A program made the translations under genes and the position numbers. The notes below the pieces were generated by a model. That model searched no databases, had not been told where the DNA came from, and was given only the letters and a program-made list of their open reading frames with translations. Shown one piece after another: positions 32,108-42,821 of a stretch of DNA of 42,908 nt. Source of the DNA: Cylindrobasidium torrendii FP15055 ss-10 (taxonomy: Eukaryota; Basidiomycota; Agaricomycetes; Agaricales; Physalacriaceae). Where the stretch lies: NCBI GenBank assembly GCA_000934385.1, contig KN880641.1, positions 1-42,908 of the forward strand. The letters run 5' to 3'. Numbering within the stretch: position 1 is the first letter of the stretch; each line of letters begins with the position of its first letter.

Positions 32108-33676
32108 CTACGCGAACCTATGCTCTACATTGTAATGACAATGTACTTGTATCCCTTCTTCCGTCCACTTTTCCACCTCGTTGGCTATCCCTTGCTGTAT
32201 CTCCTGAACCCAATAACTCCCGGACGTGCTCCAGGGTGTTTTCTTGTCCAGTATGCCACTACCTTGCTGTATCATTTTAACCCAATAACTCCCGGACGTG
32301 CACCTGGGTGGTTCTTTGCCCAGTGTGCCACTATAGAACGAGACCGTCTCGAGAGGGAGGGTATCGTTCAGTTTGACAGTAGTTATCGCTCTACTCAAAG
32401 CGGGGATGTCCAGATGCGGGCCTTCAATGAGGGTGAGGAGAATGTGCCGAAGCTGGCGAAGGTTGGCCACCGGTGCGCGCCGTTCGAAACCTAAGCATTG
32501 CATGAGTCGAACTTGGCCGGACCTGCTCTGCAGGTGAAGACTTTCTACACTCGGAGTCGCAAGGAGGATGCCCCTGATCATGTGGGGCCTCTGAAACGAG
32601 AGCGAGAGTTCGACAACGGACGGGAGGGAAAACGCAAAAAATTCCTCGTCTTCCGGAGATTCGTCGAAGATGATGAGCGTGTGGAGAGAGGCGAAGCGAT
32701 AGTGGGTGAAAAAACGTGTATAGAAGCTACCGCGTCTCGTTTCTGGCTCATCATTAGTATGAATATATTCCAACCGTCTGACACCGTTCATGGAAACGAC
32801 GTTCTGGATATCCAGATTGCGCCAGAGGCGCAAGCCACTGTCCTCTTCGATGATGATCTCCTTGAGGTTTTTCATAAGCCCAATGAATACGTGGTCGCTT
32901 TCGGTTGACTTGTACCGTGTTATCTGGCTCCAGGGGAGATTCAGACACCTGTAGGGGATGCAAGCGTCGACAAGTTCAAGGTTCTGGAGACAAGGCGCCA
33001 CTATCTTTGGGAATTCTCGTTTTTGACCCTCCTGGCACAATGCGAGGTGTGTAAGGTGTGGAAAGAGGTAGTCATGTAACACCGTGATATCATCATTAGA
33101 ATCCCTGTCCCAATGAATATTCAGGCGCACGCAGCGCCATCGATGCGCGGATTCCAGTGACAGTACTATTGGAAGTCTGCCTTGAGGAATGTGGTGAAAG
33201 TAGAGGCGCAGAGGGAGTGGCCCGGAACGCCGGTAGACTGTGTCCAACCTCTCGACCCACCCTGAATATGATTCTACCCAAGGCACGCAAGATGCGGACC
33301 ACAAAAGAGGAAGCGACAAACAAACAGCCCTCCAATTTCGACAGACATAGGAGAGGTTCCAAGGGGCGCTGGTCTCGTCTAAGAACCAACCTGGCGGGAA
33401 GGAATCCTTTTCGGCGCCGTCTTCAAGACACCAGGGTGTGGCATACTCGAAGATTCGCCCTAAGACATCATCTGGAATATATCGGATCGGATGTTGGATG
33501 GCCTTCAACTGTGGGATTGCTGCGTCTATCTCGGCAAGACGGACTGCCAAACGAGAGCGTTCTTCACGTAGTTGAGCTAGCTGAGCGTCAATGGCCTTCG
33601 AATCTTCTTCAGATGGCGCTTGATTGGTTTTGAAGAGCGTCTCTCGTATCTTCAACGTCGAGGCAAGATGCGCCAT
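32108..33676 (-). CDS. F-box-like protein
   Basis: Single exon, 522 aa. A coiled coil at about 28-60 (KAIDAQLAQLREERSRLAVR) leads to the F-box at about 62-112: HPIRYIPDDVLGRIFEYA ... WNLSYVCRNWRAVCLSLPLL. The rest is a diverged LRR-like region with repeated SLESAHRW, LTHLALC, LQNLELVDAC. This plan is very common in large Agaricomycete F-box families, which act as substrate receptors of SCF ubiquitin ligases; the substrate is unknown. Near the C-terminus two 24-residue units (CTSGSYWVKMIQQG and STSGSYWVQEIQQG) are a tandem duplication. No break is seen. Confidence 0.82.
   Translation of the reverse strand: MAHLASTLKIRETLFKTNQAPSEEDSKAIDAQLAQLREERSRLAVRLAEIDAAIPQLKAIQHPIRYIPDDVLGRIFEYATPWCLEDGAEKDSFPPGWFLDETSAPWNLSYVCRNWRAVCLSLPLLWSASCVPWVESYSGWVERLDTVYRRSGPLPLRLYFHHIPQGRLPIVLSLESAHRWRCVRLNIHWDRDSNDDITVLHDYLFPHLTHLALCQEGQKREFPKIVAPCLQNLELVDACIPYRCLNLPWSQITRYKSTESDHVFIGLMKNLKEIIIEEDSGLRLWRNLDIQNVVSMNGVRRLEYIHTNDEPETRRGSFYTRFFTHYRFASLHTLIIFDESPEDEEFFAFSLPSVVELSLSFQRPHMIRGILLATPSVESLHLQSRSGQVRLMQCLGFERRAPVANLRQLRHILLTLIEGPHLDIPALSRAITTVKLNDTLPLETVSFYSGTLGKEPPRCTSGSYWVKMIQQGSGILDKKTPWSTSGSYWVQEIQQGIANEVEKWTEEGIQVHCHYNVEHRFA
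32190..32333 (+). repeat. 72-bp tandem duplication inside the F-box gene
   Basis: Units 32190-32261 and 32262-32333 both begin CCTTGCTGTATC and share CCCAATAACTCCCGGACGTG, with about 80 percent identity by eye. Period 72 keeps the reading frame and adds 24 residues. Confidence 0.85.
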
Positions 33677-34112
33677 CGTGGTAGTGGTTAATAATTTGTC
33701 AATGTCAGTACTCTGCCTGCCTCGAGCATCGATGGCATTGATCGGTCCGTTGGCCGGTGCCCGGCGCGTGAAGCTTCTTAAGCTATAAGAGTTCGAGGGC
33801 TTGATCCCTTACTACAACACATTATCTCTCACGTCGACCAGCAAATAAGATGTTGAACGAAATCACCTGCTCGATAGGGATCAGCAGGCGTCGCTCAAAC
33901 CGCCGCCCCGGGGGGTCTCAACTTGCGAGTAAACAAGAAGGTCTTTGATTTATACAAGTCCGAGTCCCCACAGCTCTAAACAGAGAATCCATGAATTTAC
34001 ATTAGATTATAACTCTACAAAACTGAACATTGGCGCGACTGCTCCCACGATGCAGCAGTACTCATTGAAAAGCGTCTACCACGATGTAACCGGCGGAGAG
34101 CCCAAAAGCAGT
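33677..34112. other. F-box 5' flank and Z6 3' flank
   Basis: No gene recognised. It should include the F-box promoter. An inverted copy of Z-type 3' sequence was looked for next to Z6 and not clearly found. Confidence 0.4.
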
Positions 34113-34655
34113 TCACTCCCGAACCATGAAGATACTGGGTGGTGGAGGCGGAGTAGCCAAACAAAGACGCTGCGTTTCCCAAGATGGATCCTGACCGGTA
34201 CTCTGAGGTCGGGTTTTGTAGTATGTGAGAAAGCTAGCGCCCGAGGTATATACCGGACTGGTGGGCGTGATTGGCATGCCACGCCCACGACTGTCTTGGT
34301 GCGGTCCTCGATTGTGTGAGGGGGCAACGATTACTGGTGTCGGGTGACCAGCAGCTGTGGAAGAACCGCGCTTTCCAGCCCGGAAAGCTTCATACATCTG
34401 TTGCACGACTCGGATTTGCTCGGTATTGAACGACTTTACAAGTGTCCAATCATGACTCCTGCGTTCGGAGTGCTCATAAAGCTGTTCTAGAGAGAGGAAG
34501 TTGAACTTGAGACTGGGAAGACATTGGCAGGCCTTGTAAGGGCATATGAATGGATTTGCTCGATGGTAGTCTTCGTGGATACGCGATTGGCGCGAGCTCT
34601 CGGAAACTGTCGAACATCCTAGGCGCTTGCACTTGTACTCTTCGTTCGCAGGCAT
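34113..34655 (-). CDS. Z6: Z1-like finger protein with shortened tail
   Basis: Single exon, 180 aa, starting MPANEEYKCKRLGC. Finger 1 is C-x4-C-x12-H-x3-H; NPFICPYKACQ opens finger 2 ending HSERRSH, then DWTLVKSFNTEQI. The tail follows Z1 (MPITPTSPVYTSGASFLTYY and LATPPPPP) but ends early as IFMVRE instead of MIPKQEPP plus about 40 residues. Its upstream region (to about 34990) matches the Z1 and Z4 flanks. Gene-A-like sequence is not adjacent, so only the finger half of the A-Z module was copied or kept. A TATATAAGG box lies about 60 bp upstream. Confidence 0.78.
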   Translation of the reverse strand: MPANEEYKCKRLGCSTVSESSRQSRIHEDYHRANPFICPYKACQCLPSLKFNFLSLEQLYEHSERRSHDWTLVKSFNTEQIRVVQQMYEAFRAGKRGSSTAAGHPTPVIVAPSHNRGPHQDSRGRGMPITPTSPVYTSGASFLTYYKTRPQSTGQDPSWETQRLCLATPPPPPSIFMVRE

Positions 34656-35043
34656 GGTGGAAAATGCGTGTGTAGTGCGGTATAAGTCAAGATAACCAAG
34701 ATCTGAAGCCTTATATAGCATAAGACTTGGTACAACAATGATGGAATGGCCTCATAATTCCACAAAAAAGAACACCGGTCCAAGAGTTATGGACCACGAA
34801 AGCCCATGTGAGCAAGAAAAGACTGTGTTGTTGCGTGTCTATACACGTATTGAGTCGTCCGTAGCTTGTATTGTCCAAGTGGGCGGCCACCTACGTGCGC
34901 GCGAGCGTGACCAGTGATATTGACCTACGAACAGACAATGTGTGTGGGCCCAACGAAGAAGTCACTGCTTTTGTGGCTACAGCTAGGAATGTGGCTGCGT
35001 GTTGTTATGTCGTTTGCAAAGAAAGTTAGCCTCTGTCCGCGTT

Positions 35044-36739
35044 TCAACGTTCAATGATTGAAATGGAGACGTTTCCTTTGCGTGCGTGCGTGCTTGAGAA
35101 GATTGCGGGATACAGGTCAGAAAGGAAGTCGATGGTGTATTTGTCTAAGTTGGTAGAGATACGAATAACAGAGCCGTAGTATCGAAGAATGCGTGCGTCG
35201 ACAACGACCCGCAGTAAAGAGGTTAGGGAAGTCGACCACCAAACAGGGACTGTCTCTATGACCTCCCCAGGCCACGCGCCCGCGAAGAGCATGAAGCGTC
35301 TTTTTTGATAGTCGGAGAGGGAATGGGAGGGTATTATTGGGCCGCTCTGCAACATGAATTCCATTAGGCTTGTATCCTCGACCCCGCACTGCACCACCAT
35401 TGCCTGCGCGTATGCCTCTAGTGCAGTTGTTGTCCGAGTCGTCCCAGCGAGCGGGAGGAAAATAATCGTCGGAATGCACCCTGCAGGCTCCCACCACGTC
35501 GTAAAATCATGCAAGGTCCTCTCTCTTTGCGTAGCACGCTGGATGCAATCTGTACATCGACGTCAGCTCGAAGTCAATTAAGAACGAGCAACAGGGGACA
35601 AACAGATGGTAGGAAGCAGCGAGCGAGCGTATGAACACACCAGAGGGTCGAATGAGGGACAGAGGTCTCCTCGCTAGTAGTTGCGATGGCGAGGCCAGCG
35701 CGCGCAGAGCTTGGAGGATGAAGCGGAGTCAGGAGAGTCTTCTAGATGAGTGAACATCGAAGTAAGAGCGGTCCTGGTGGTCTTTGGCAAATTGTTCAAT
35801 ACGGCCTCATCCGAGAGCACACAGACGGGACGACGATTCAGGGTGAAGGCTGAGATAAATTCATACCAGGATACCTGCGAAGGGCAAGATAGACGTACGG
35901 ATAGGCTGCGAAGGAAGATTGAGGATAAGCAGACTCGCGGTTGAGGCAGCAATGCTCACGAAGCGCTTTTGGATATAAGGGCCATGGAAGAAGTGGTGGA
36001 CAGGGATACACCTTTACCTAATGTTGGCGGCGGTCTCATTGGCGGTACAGGTAGATGAGCGCGCCATGCTCAATGGTGAGGTCTTGAGACTCTGAAGCGG
36101 AGAGCAGGACTGGAGTCGATGAAAATCTTGAATGCATCCCATACGAAGCAGCTTGCGCGCTCTTCGCCTAGGATAGTACCAATGCAGGACTGGACTGCAC
36201 GCAAATTGATTGGCCTGATATCAGATGAGCATGGTTTGGAATGCGGTAGGGCAGCAAGACGGTATTGGGGTCATGGTTGGAAATGATGAACATCATCTGT
36301 GTATTTGGAGAGAAGGCGTATATACAAGGAAAGCAAGGGTTCTACATGTATGGCCTGGGACAGCAAAGACCAGAATCAAAAGAGAATGAATGCGAAGAGA
36401 TACGTGCGGTGACATGAATTTCAAGAAGCAAATAGAAGGGGATAAGACTTGCTGGGATGCGACTTAACAGGACCGTGGACGTACATTTTGCTTCGAGGAC
36501 CCCCAACTTGCAGCCCAATCAGCCCCCAATTTCAACCTCCATCTTCATGATTCATGACAAGAGCTTCGTGCGTCGCCAAGTTGTGCGTTGGGGAAGAAGC
36601 GAAAGTCTTGCATGCGTTTGAACCTCGGCAAAGGATGCTCATTCTGGGATTCTTGACGCGCCGGCGTTTGCAATGCTTGGTAAGTGTGTCGCGGGTCCAG
36701 AACAGATGTTTAGGAAGCTTGGGCGACGTCGTGAACCAT
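35044..36739 (-). pseudogene. U2: longest copy of unrecognised family U
   Basis: The ATG at 36739 matches U1 and U3 starts (MVHDVAQAS, then an in-frame TAA before TSVLDPRH). A second stop replaces Trp in HEDGG*NWGL, where U3 has QEDGEWNHGL. Later blocks include FIISNHDPNTVLLPYR, QDLTIEHGALIYLYRQ and EFISAFTLNRRPVCVLSDEA. The last exon, 35044-35514, is fully open for 156 codons (MHDFTTWWEPAGC ... HARKGNVSISIIER). It could be a pseudogene, or a gene that starts further in. No domain is recognised. Confidence 0.5.
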
Positions 36740-37307
36740 GGTCGTCGTTCATCGAGGTGTTATCGGCTTTCGCCGGCGCTGCTCGATCGTGTCTAATACG
36801 GCGCGACGCCAGGGCTATCTCAGCTATCATCAGCCTCTCAGACACTCCATAAGTACCGCACTACTCCTCGATTGTCCTTCTGAATAGACATGGCATTTGC
36901 CATATGCGCCGTAGTGCATCGTGTGCCTTCTATGAAGCACTCGCCACGACGTCAACGCAGAGTGTTCATTACTTACTTGCACTTAGTGCACTGTACCTAC
37001 TGCCGACCGCGAAAATCTTTAAGGTTAACTAACTCATGAGCTCTTTGCACCTTTGATCGGGCCATTGTAGACTGTCCACGATGCTCGCAAGGCCACTCAA
37101 TACAACTCACTGCGGAGCTGTACGCTTGGGCACTAGGAGCTCGGGCATCCTAAAGAGTTTAGTCGGGGCGAGTCACAAAGTATCCCCACATGCATGTCAA
37201 CACACGACTGGGACATATATATACCGTTGCTGTTCTCAACCAAGGACACTCAGACTCCCAAAATCTTACGCTCAAACACACCGCAATCGCGCCGAAAAAC
37301 CAGTACA
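36740..37307. other. no gene recognised
   Basis: Contains the U2 5' flank and the end of the downstream membrane-protein gene's 3' side. Nothing else is supported. Confidence 0.4.
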
Positions 37308-39795
37308 TCACGGCACTTTTTCGTATTCCTCATGATGATCTAAATTAGCGAATATTCCATCTCCAGCAGGTCGATACCTATCGAACGCCGTCTCAGCACA
37401 CCATCCAAAGAACAAGAGCAAAATCAAACGCACCGTATTCTCACGCCCTCGGGGCCTTCGTCGCCCGCAATCATCGGCAACGAGCTCCCTCGCATAAGCC
37501 TCACGCCATCGAGTACATTCCAATCCATAACCTCCTCCCCTGGTTTCGCCTCCGTTCTTACTCTCAGTAGACAACACGCTAGCACACCCATCACCAAGCT
37601 CGCTACGAACGCAATGACCGCCCGATATCCTTGGATCTCCAGCCTCGCCTCCTTGCCATACCCCGTGAACGTCGCCCATGCAGCGTACTGCTTGACACTC
37701 TCCGCCTCGTCGTGGTCGTGAAAGTTCGCACAGTCGAAGGCGAACATCATCAGCGGACCCTGGCATTTGCGCCAGTACGAGTAAAGGTAAGTCGAAGTAA
37801 GCCGTTCGAGTCGATCCTCGAAGATATCCAGCGTGATGGGAAGGCGCATCGCACCATCCACAGAGTTGTCGCCGTCAGTATCGTTCACGAAAGTTTGCTG
37901 GCGCAGAAGACGCTCCATAGGCGCGCCCGAGACCAACTCCCTTTCGCTCAAACCGGTACTAGGCGTCCAGGTAATCAGAAACTGTCGCTCGATGCTCTCC
38001 TCCGAAGTTTCTTGCCATTCGAAATCCTCCCACGGATGCGGCGCGGGGTGTGTGGGCGTACTATCCTCCGCCAGGAATCCTCTCTCGGTGATGGCGACCT
38101 GCATCTCCTCGATACAGAGAGTACAGCCGATAACCTGCACGTATCCCTCCACCAACCGCGACCGCCGTACGTTCCCTCCGGACACGACCGAATCTGCGCC
38201 TATACCTGCAGTTGGGACCGCCGCGCTAGCCGAGGAAACACCCGCCGAAGGTGCAGGCGCGTTGGAGTGTGCGAGTACCGTGTTGAACTCGAACTTGGTG
38301 TACCAACCAGTTGAGTTGTTGCTGTCGCGGATGAGATGGTCAACGTCGCCAGTGGCCAAAACCAGGATCATTTGCTGATGCCCGACGGTACCCTGGCCGT
38401 CGAAGATCCATGGCTGGAGGAAGAACCGCGCTGAATTCAGGATAAGCACATGAACGAGGTGTATGATGCCCGGGACGTACTCGGCATTGAATCACTGAGC
38501 CCACTCGCGGCCCATTTCGCGGTGATGTTCGGACCTGGTTCGTCCTCTGGCCAGTACGGTGGACGTGGGATGGACACGTTCAGCCAGACGTCTTGCTCGA
38601 AGTTCGGCATGATAGAGGTGGCGGAGCCGTGGGAATCGAAGGAGTTGGTACGGATGATATCTTCGGCTGGTAGGGTTGTGGGGTCTATTGTTCCGGTAGG
38701 AAGAAGTAGAACTTCAATGTCTACATCTGCTGCTCTTGGCTGACCACACTGTACGTTGAGCCGTGTTGCGTTCACATGAGCTGGAAAGATGATGAGAAGA
38801 GGATAATGAAAACTGAACTGCCACGCACCGACTTCGTAGCCCATCATCCCAGCAATGGGGATATCATGTAGAATCGGCCCTTGCAGCCCAGGCCAATCCG
38901 TGTGGTTCACTTTAGCCAAGAATACCTCGGCGCGCGCGGCTTCCCACAAGAATCTGCTGTCCCGCCAGGATGTTGCTGTATCGGCGGCGTAGTTCATGCC
39001 ATAGTTGCCAGAGTGGCTGACGGCGGCGTACTGGATATTACTCGACGTCGTCGGGTGGTCGTATAAATTAATGCCTGGATGAAAGATCAGACGGCGTCGG
39101 GCGAAGGGTATGGAAGGCGGAGCACGCACCGAAAATGCCTGAAGCACTGAGCTGGAGCACAAAGCCGGCGATGAGATACAAGGGGATGCCGATGTAGGTA
39201 GACCGGTACGGACGGCGAAGCCGAGAGCCATGCTCGGGAGATGGAGACTTGCTAAACCAGTTGAAGACGGCAGCAGGCAGGCCGGACCAGGCGGCGATGC
39301 GGTTGTTGAGCTCGATTAATGTGTGAGCTAGAAAGAGAAAAATGTGGGATGAGCGCGACGGAAAGATGGAACGAGGACGAACACGCACGATGGCGGATGG
39401 CAGCGTCGACTGCGATGCTCCGGCTGGTCTCGTAGAGTAAAAGAACGACTCCGGTGAAGAATGTTTGAGTCCCAAGATAAATGTAACTAGAAAGGTTGCT
39501 TGACTAGAAGACGCGGTCAGACAGGCGCATAAACCGAAACATTGGCACGCACCTTTCCTCCGTCGACCGACAGCCGGTGTTCCCAACGAAAGATGCTGAC
39601 AACCAGCAAAGCGGTTGTTATAAGAATGAGGGAGCCATGGAAGAGAAGTACGAGGACAGCACGTCTTGAGACGCGGCTTATGCGATGGGCGGGCGAGGCG
39701 GCGAGCGTCGTCGACGACGCGGACGACAGGCGGTGGAAGTTTTCGCGATCCTCTGGTTTGTTGACCGACCCGGCGTCGCTGAGAAGTAGGACCAT
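37308..39795 (-). CDS. 738-aa four-TM protein with large extracytoplasmic domain
   Basis: Six exons (complement): 39795-39553, 39503-39389, 39327-39130, 39074-38481, 38430-37434, 37377-37308; phases close. The start MVLLLSDAG is the first ATG in frame. Predicted TM helices lie at about 46-69 (AVLVLLFHGSLILITTALLV), 88-105, 164-185 (IGIPLYLIAGFVLQLSASGI) and 650-672 (VIAFVASLVMGVLACCLL). Between TM3 and TM4 is a region of about 460 residues with several N-glycosylation sequons (NHT, NVS, NIT, NDT), so it probably faces outside or the lumen. The tail ends HHEEYEKVP. Similar unnamed proteins occur widely in Agaricomycetes. No enzymatic motif is recognised. Confidence 0.78.
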
Positions 39796-40821
39796 GAATG
39801 TTGGCTCAGTCCAGCATATCCCTCGCCCAGCGTATTGGTGATCGTCGTAGGAGGGCAAGAGCGGACGGCCCCTTTACCCGGCGAATCTGTGATCGCGGCA
39901 CGATGTCATTTCCGGCATGTGCCACTCATGCTTTCCATTCTGCGTTTACTTCGACAGAAGGAGAAGGAAGTGTGTCTGCTTCGTTGCATGCTCTTTACAA
40001 GTCGCTAGCAAGGTCACTAAGTACTTTCAGCGCGCTCTCGTCTTCAAAATTCGCAGGAACTCAAAGGCGTGGAGCAGGCACTGACGGGAAATATAAGCAC
40101 GGCAAGGCACGTTAATCAAAAAAGCGTCGGCGGCTTTAGCATGCGGTCTGTCCGCCTCTGCCATCAACGCTGAACTTGCTGTTCGGTCTTTGCCAGGTCT
40201 TTGCTCTCAGCAACGACAGCACGGCGTAGTTCACTGCGGGACTGTTGTAAAGGAACGGACTCACTGACACCCCATTCTGATCTTGATTCGTTAGTGAAGT
40301 CGAAGGCGACACCACTCAGAAAGATCTCTTACAAGCCTTTTCGTGGATTCCCAAAGCATTCGAGGACGCCAGAAATTCGCGCCCATAGCTCAACTCTCGT
40401 ATCTTATAATCTCAGTCTTCTCTATCCAGTCTAAATCCAATGTAAGAGCTTGCATCAGTCCTACCGCCGGGGCTTCCGTCGCAACCACAGGTTCTGGCCG
40501 ATTCCCAAACGTCTCCTTGTAAGAAGTTCCATATGGCATTCTCCCGACGATGGTGGGCATTTGCATGGGGCATCCCGCATTAACTACTCGAGCGTAAGTA
40601 CGAAACAGCGTGCACATGCATTCAACGTCTGAAATTTATGAGTTTGAAACGAGACGTGATAGGGACATGAGTATATACATGTTACACGGAAAGTGGTGGT
40701 ACTCTCACCGTGGAATAGGGCTTCCTTCTCAGCAAATCCAGTACCGCTCAGACAAGTAGAGCGCGTCAGTCACGATCGAGTACCACGGCAAAAGCCGATA
40801 GCGCCTTGATGAACGACGACC
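39796..40821. other. no gene recognised
   Basis: Short frames only (plus 39798-40115 is antisense to and upstream of the membrane-protein gene; minus 40390-40617 lacks features). It contains that gene's 5' flank and the U3 flank. Confidence 0.4.
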
Positions 40822-41310
40822 ATGGGCGATATCACCCTAACTTCCTTGGCATCTGTCCTGGACCCGCGGCACGTTTTACGAGAATCGCGCGCGCTCTCAG
40901 CGCATGATGATACCGGAATGAGCAGTGTTTGCCAAGGCCCGAACAACGATGTACCACTACCGCGTCTTCCCCAACGCACGACTTGGCGGCGCATGAGGCG
41001 CCCTTTGTGGATCAGGAAGATGGAGAATGGAATCATGGATTGCTTGAGCAGCATATTGGAGGTCCACCAGGCGAAACGTACGTCCGTTAACATACCCTTG
41101 CTCCCAGTCATGCAATCCTTCTCTTTCACATCCCATTATCCCCTTCTCTTCAGATCTGCGCGCGCCGCCCATGGTGACAATCTTCCTCCAATAACTTTTA
41201 TGCTTTACTGCACCTTACAAAACACTTGCTTTCATTGTACATTTCCCCTGAATATAGTTATTGTTCATCGTTCCCATGACCCCGATACCGTCTTGATGTC
41301 CCATTAAACG
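40822..41310 (+). pseudogene. U3: 5' portion of unrecognised family U
   Basis: The ATG at 40822 opens MGDITLTSLASVLDPRH. A shifted frame gives RNEQCLPRPEQRCTTTASSP, then HDLAAHEAPFVDQEDGEWNH and GLLEQHIGGPPGETYV, matching U1. A block like NHDPNTVLLPYR is recognisable at nucleotide level near 41250-41310 (CATGACCCCGATACCGTCTT) but then reads into a stop. No later U exons follow; instead an unrelated small gene begins. The copy seems truncated. Confidence 0.5.
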
Positions 41311-41471
41311 TTCTCGCTCTGCATGGTGTTCCCGGCTCTGGAAAACCTCACTCATCCACTCGCTCGCTGGTGAGCTTGGCCTCGATATCCACGTTGTCCA
41401 TCACCACGCGGACAGCGGACCACGGGTTAAGCACCTACCACCACGACCAAGCTATTCGACTCTGCAAAATC

Positions 41472-42071
41472 ATGCGTAACTATCCGTGCGTACACTCTGT
41501 CTCCGGAAGGCGCGCGCTCAAAGCACAACCAGTCTTGGCCACTATCCGAAGATGCTCTCCCCAGGAGAGGCTCCGGATTCCATCAACGAGGGCCGCGGCG
41601 CAATGTACTCATATGGCTGGATTGTTCCCTGCGAGCTTCTTGTCCGTGCTATGTCGGCTTCTTGCAGTATAGCAGCCTTTGTCGAAAAAACATGGAAGGA
41701 GAGATACCCTGAGCAAAATGAAAAGTATCTACAAAAGTATGAAGATATTGTTGCGGGGTGAGTGGCCACTATTCTCCTTCGCATGGTCCCTATTCTTTAC
41801 TCCTTTTCTTTCCAAACTTACGGGGTGAGGCAGATCTAGAATCGGCCCGTGTGTCGATTCACTTGACTGGAACGCTGTAATCGTCCGTATTATGACCAAC
41901 AGGACAGATGAAGCCGTGCGTCAGGTCATGGATGACAAAGAGTACCTTCAGGACATTCGCAAATTGTTTGCTGGTGTGGAGGCTATTGAGAAGGATGAAC
42001 CGGTGTGGATCAGAGCTGGTATCAGGCAGATTCCACAGAATCATCCACTATATGTGCCAGATAGTGAATAG
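41472..42071 (+). CDS. unrecognised 158-aa protein, three exons
   Basis: Exons 41472-41485, 41533-41757 and 41834-42071 join in phase to 158 aa. It starts MRNYPLGHYPKML, continues EGRGAMYSYGWIVPCELL, FVEKTWKERYPEQNEKYLQK, DWNAVIVRIMTNRTDEAVRQ, and ends IPQNHPLYVPDSE. It is soluble and charged, with no signal peptide or TM. The first ATG gives a very short exon, and the frame is open upstream (HHDQAIRLCKI), so earlier exons may exist. No domain is recognised. Confidence 0.55.
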
Positions 42072-42741
42072 AGGGTCGCAGTCTGCTTATACGACAAATC
42101 ATACTCTGCGTTCCAATTGCCAATTGAGTGCTGTACGGGTCATCGCAGTTGAGGAGTGCGTCTGTAAGGCTGCTACGCCTCACATCAGATTGCCACTCTC
42201 GGCTTCTCGGCACGTACTACGATCACCGTATATATACTGCGCTCTACGTACTTCGATCCCTCTCTTCTTTTTATCTCTCAAATCACGACATGGTTGACTC
42301 TAGTCGCGGTCTCGAGTGTCCTGCCTCACGGCGGGTTTACACTTTTTTTTAGAGTCCATTCTCGCGGACCAAAAGGTCGCGGGCACGTTGTTCTCGTTGC
42401 CTCAAAGTATGTACAGAGTTTTAACTTTTTCAATTCTGATTCGTCCTCTCCCGTCTCTTTCTTGCTCGCCTTTCTCTATCACGTCGTCTTCCGGTTCCTT
42501 CTTGACATCAGACCCATTCCTGTCCATCACGCCTTCTATTTCGTTCCCTCATATTCATAATCCCGCCGTTTTCCCTTAAAATCCCGCTCAAGATCTCACT
42601 GTCGTGGATTTCCAAGCATATTTCCTTTTATTTCTCAGTATTTCTATATTCGGTAGTAGTGCGCAACCTCGGCAACCGGACCGATCCGCCGATCATTGGT
42701 ATCCGGTCGGCACCCCGAGCCCTAGTCCCTCATCTTGACCT
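42072..42741. other. pyrimidine-rich non-coding stretch
   Basis: No supported gene. 42430-42600 is strongly C/T rich on the plus strand, like a promoter leader of a gene beyond the window or low-complexity sequence. Confidence 0.4.
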
Positions 42742-42821
42742 CTTGGTCTTTATTGGGATTAGGTGCGCCGTAGCGTGTTTCGCTTGTATGCGCAATCTAA
42801 CTTGGTCTTTATTGGGATTAG
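42742..42821 (+). repeat. 21-bp direct repeat pair
   Basis: A 21-bp unit beginning CTTGGTCTTTATTGGGATTA occurs at 42742-42762 and again at 42801-42821, 59 bp apart. It is followed by CCCGCC/ATCCCG-rich sequence to the window end. It could be the subterminal region of a transposable element that continues to the right. Confidence 0.7.

Noticed and set aside
39795..39858. Extended N-terminus of the four-TM protein
   Set aside because: The extension has no ATG; the first in-frame ATG is at 39795.
40822..41307. 161-codon plus-strand frame as an intact protein
   Set aside because: After the first 17 residues the family-conserved reading moves to another frame, as judged from U1; the single long frame is not the conserved one.
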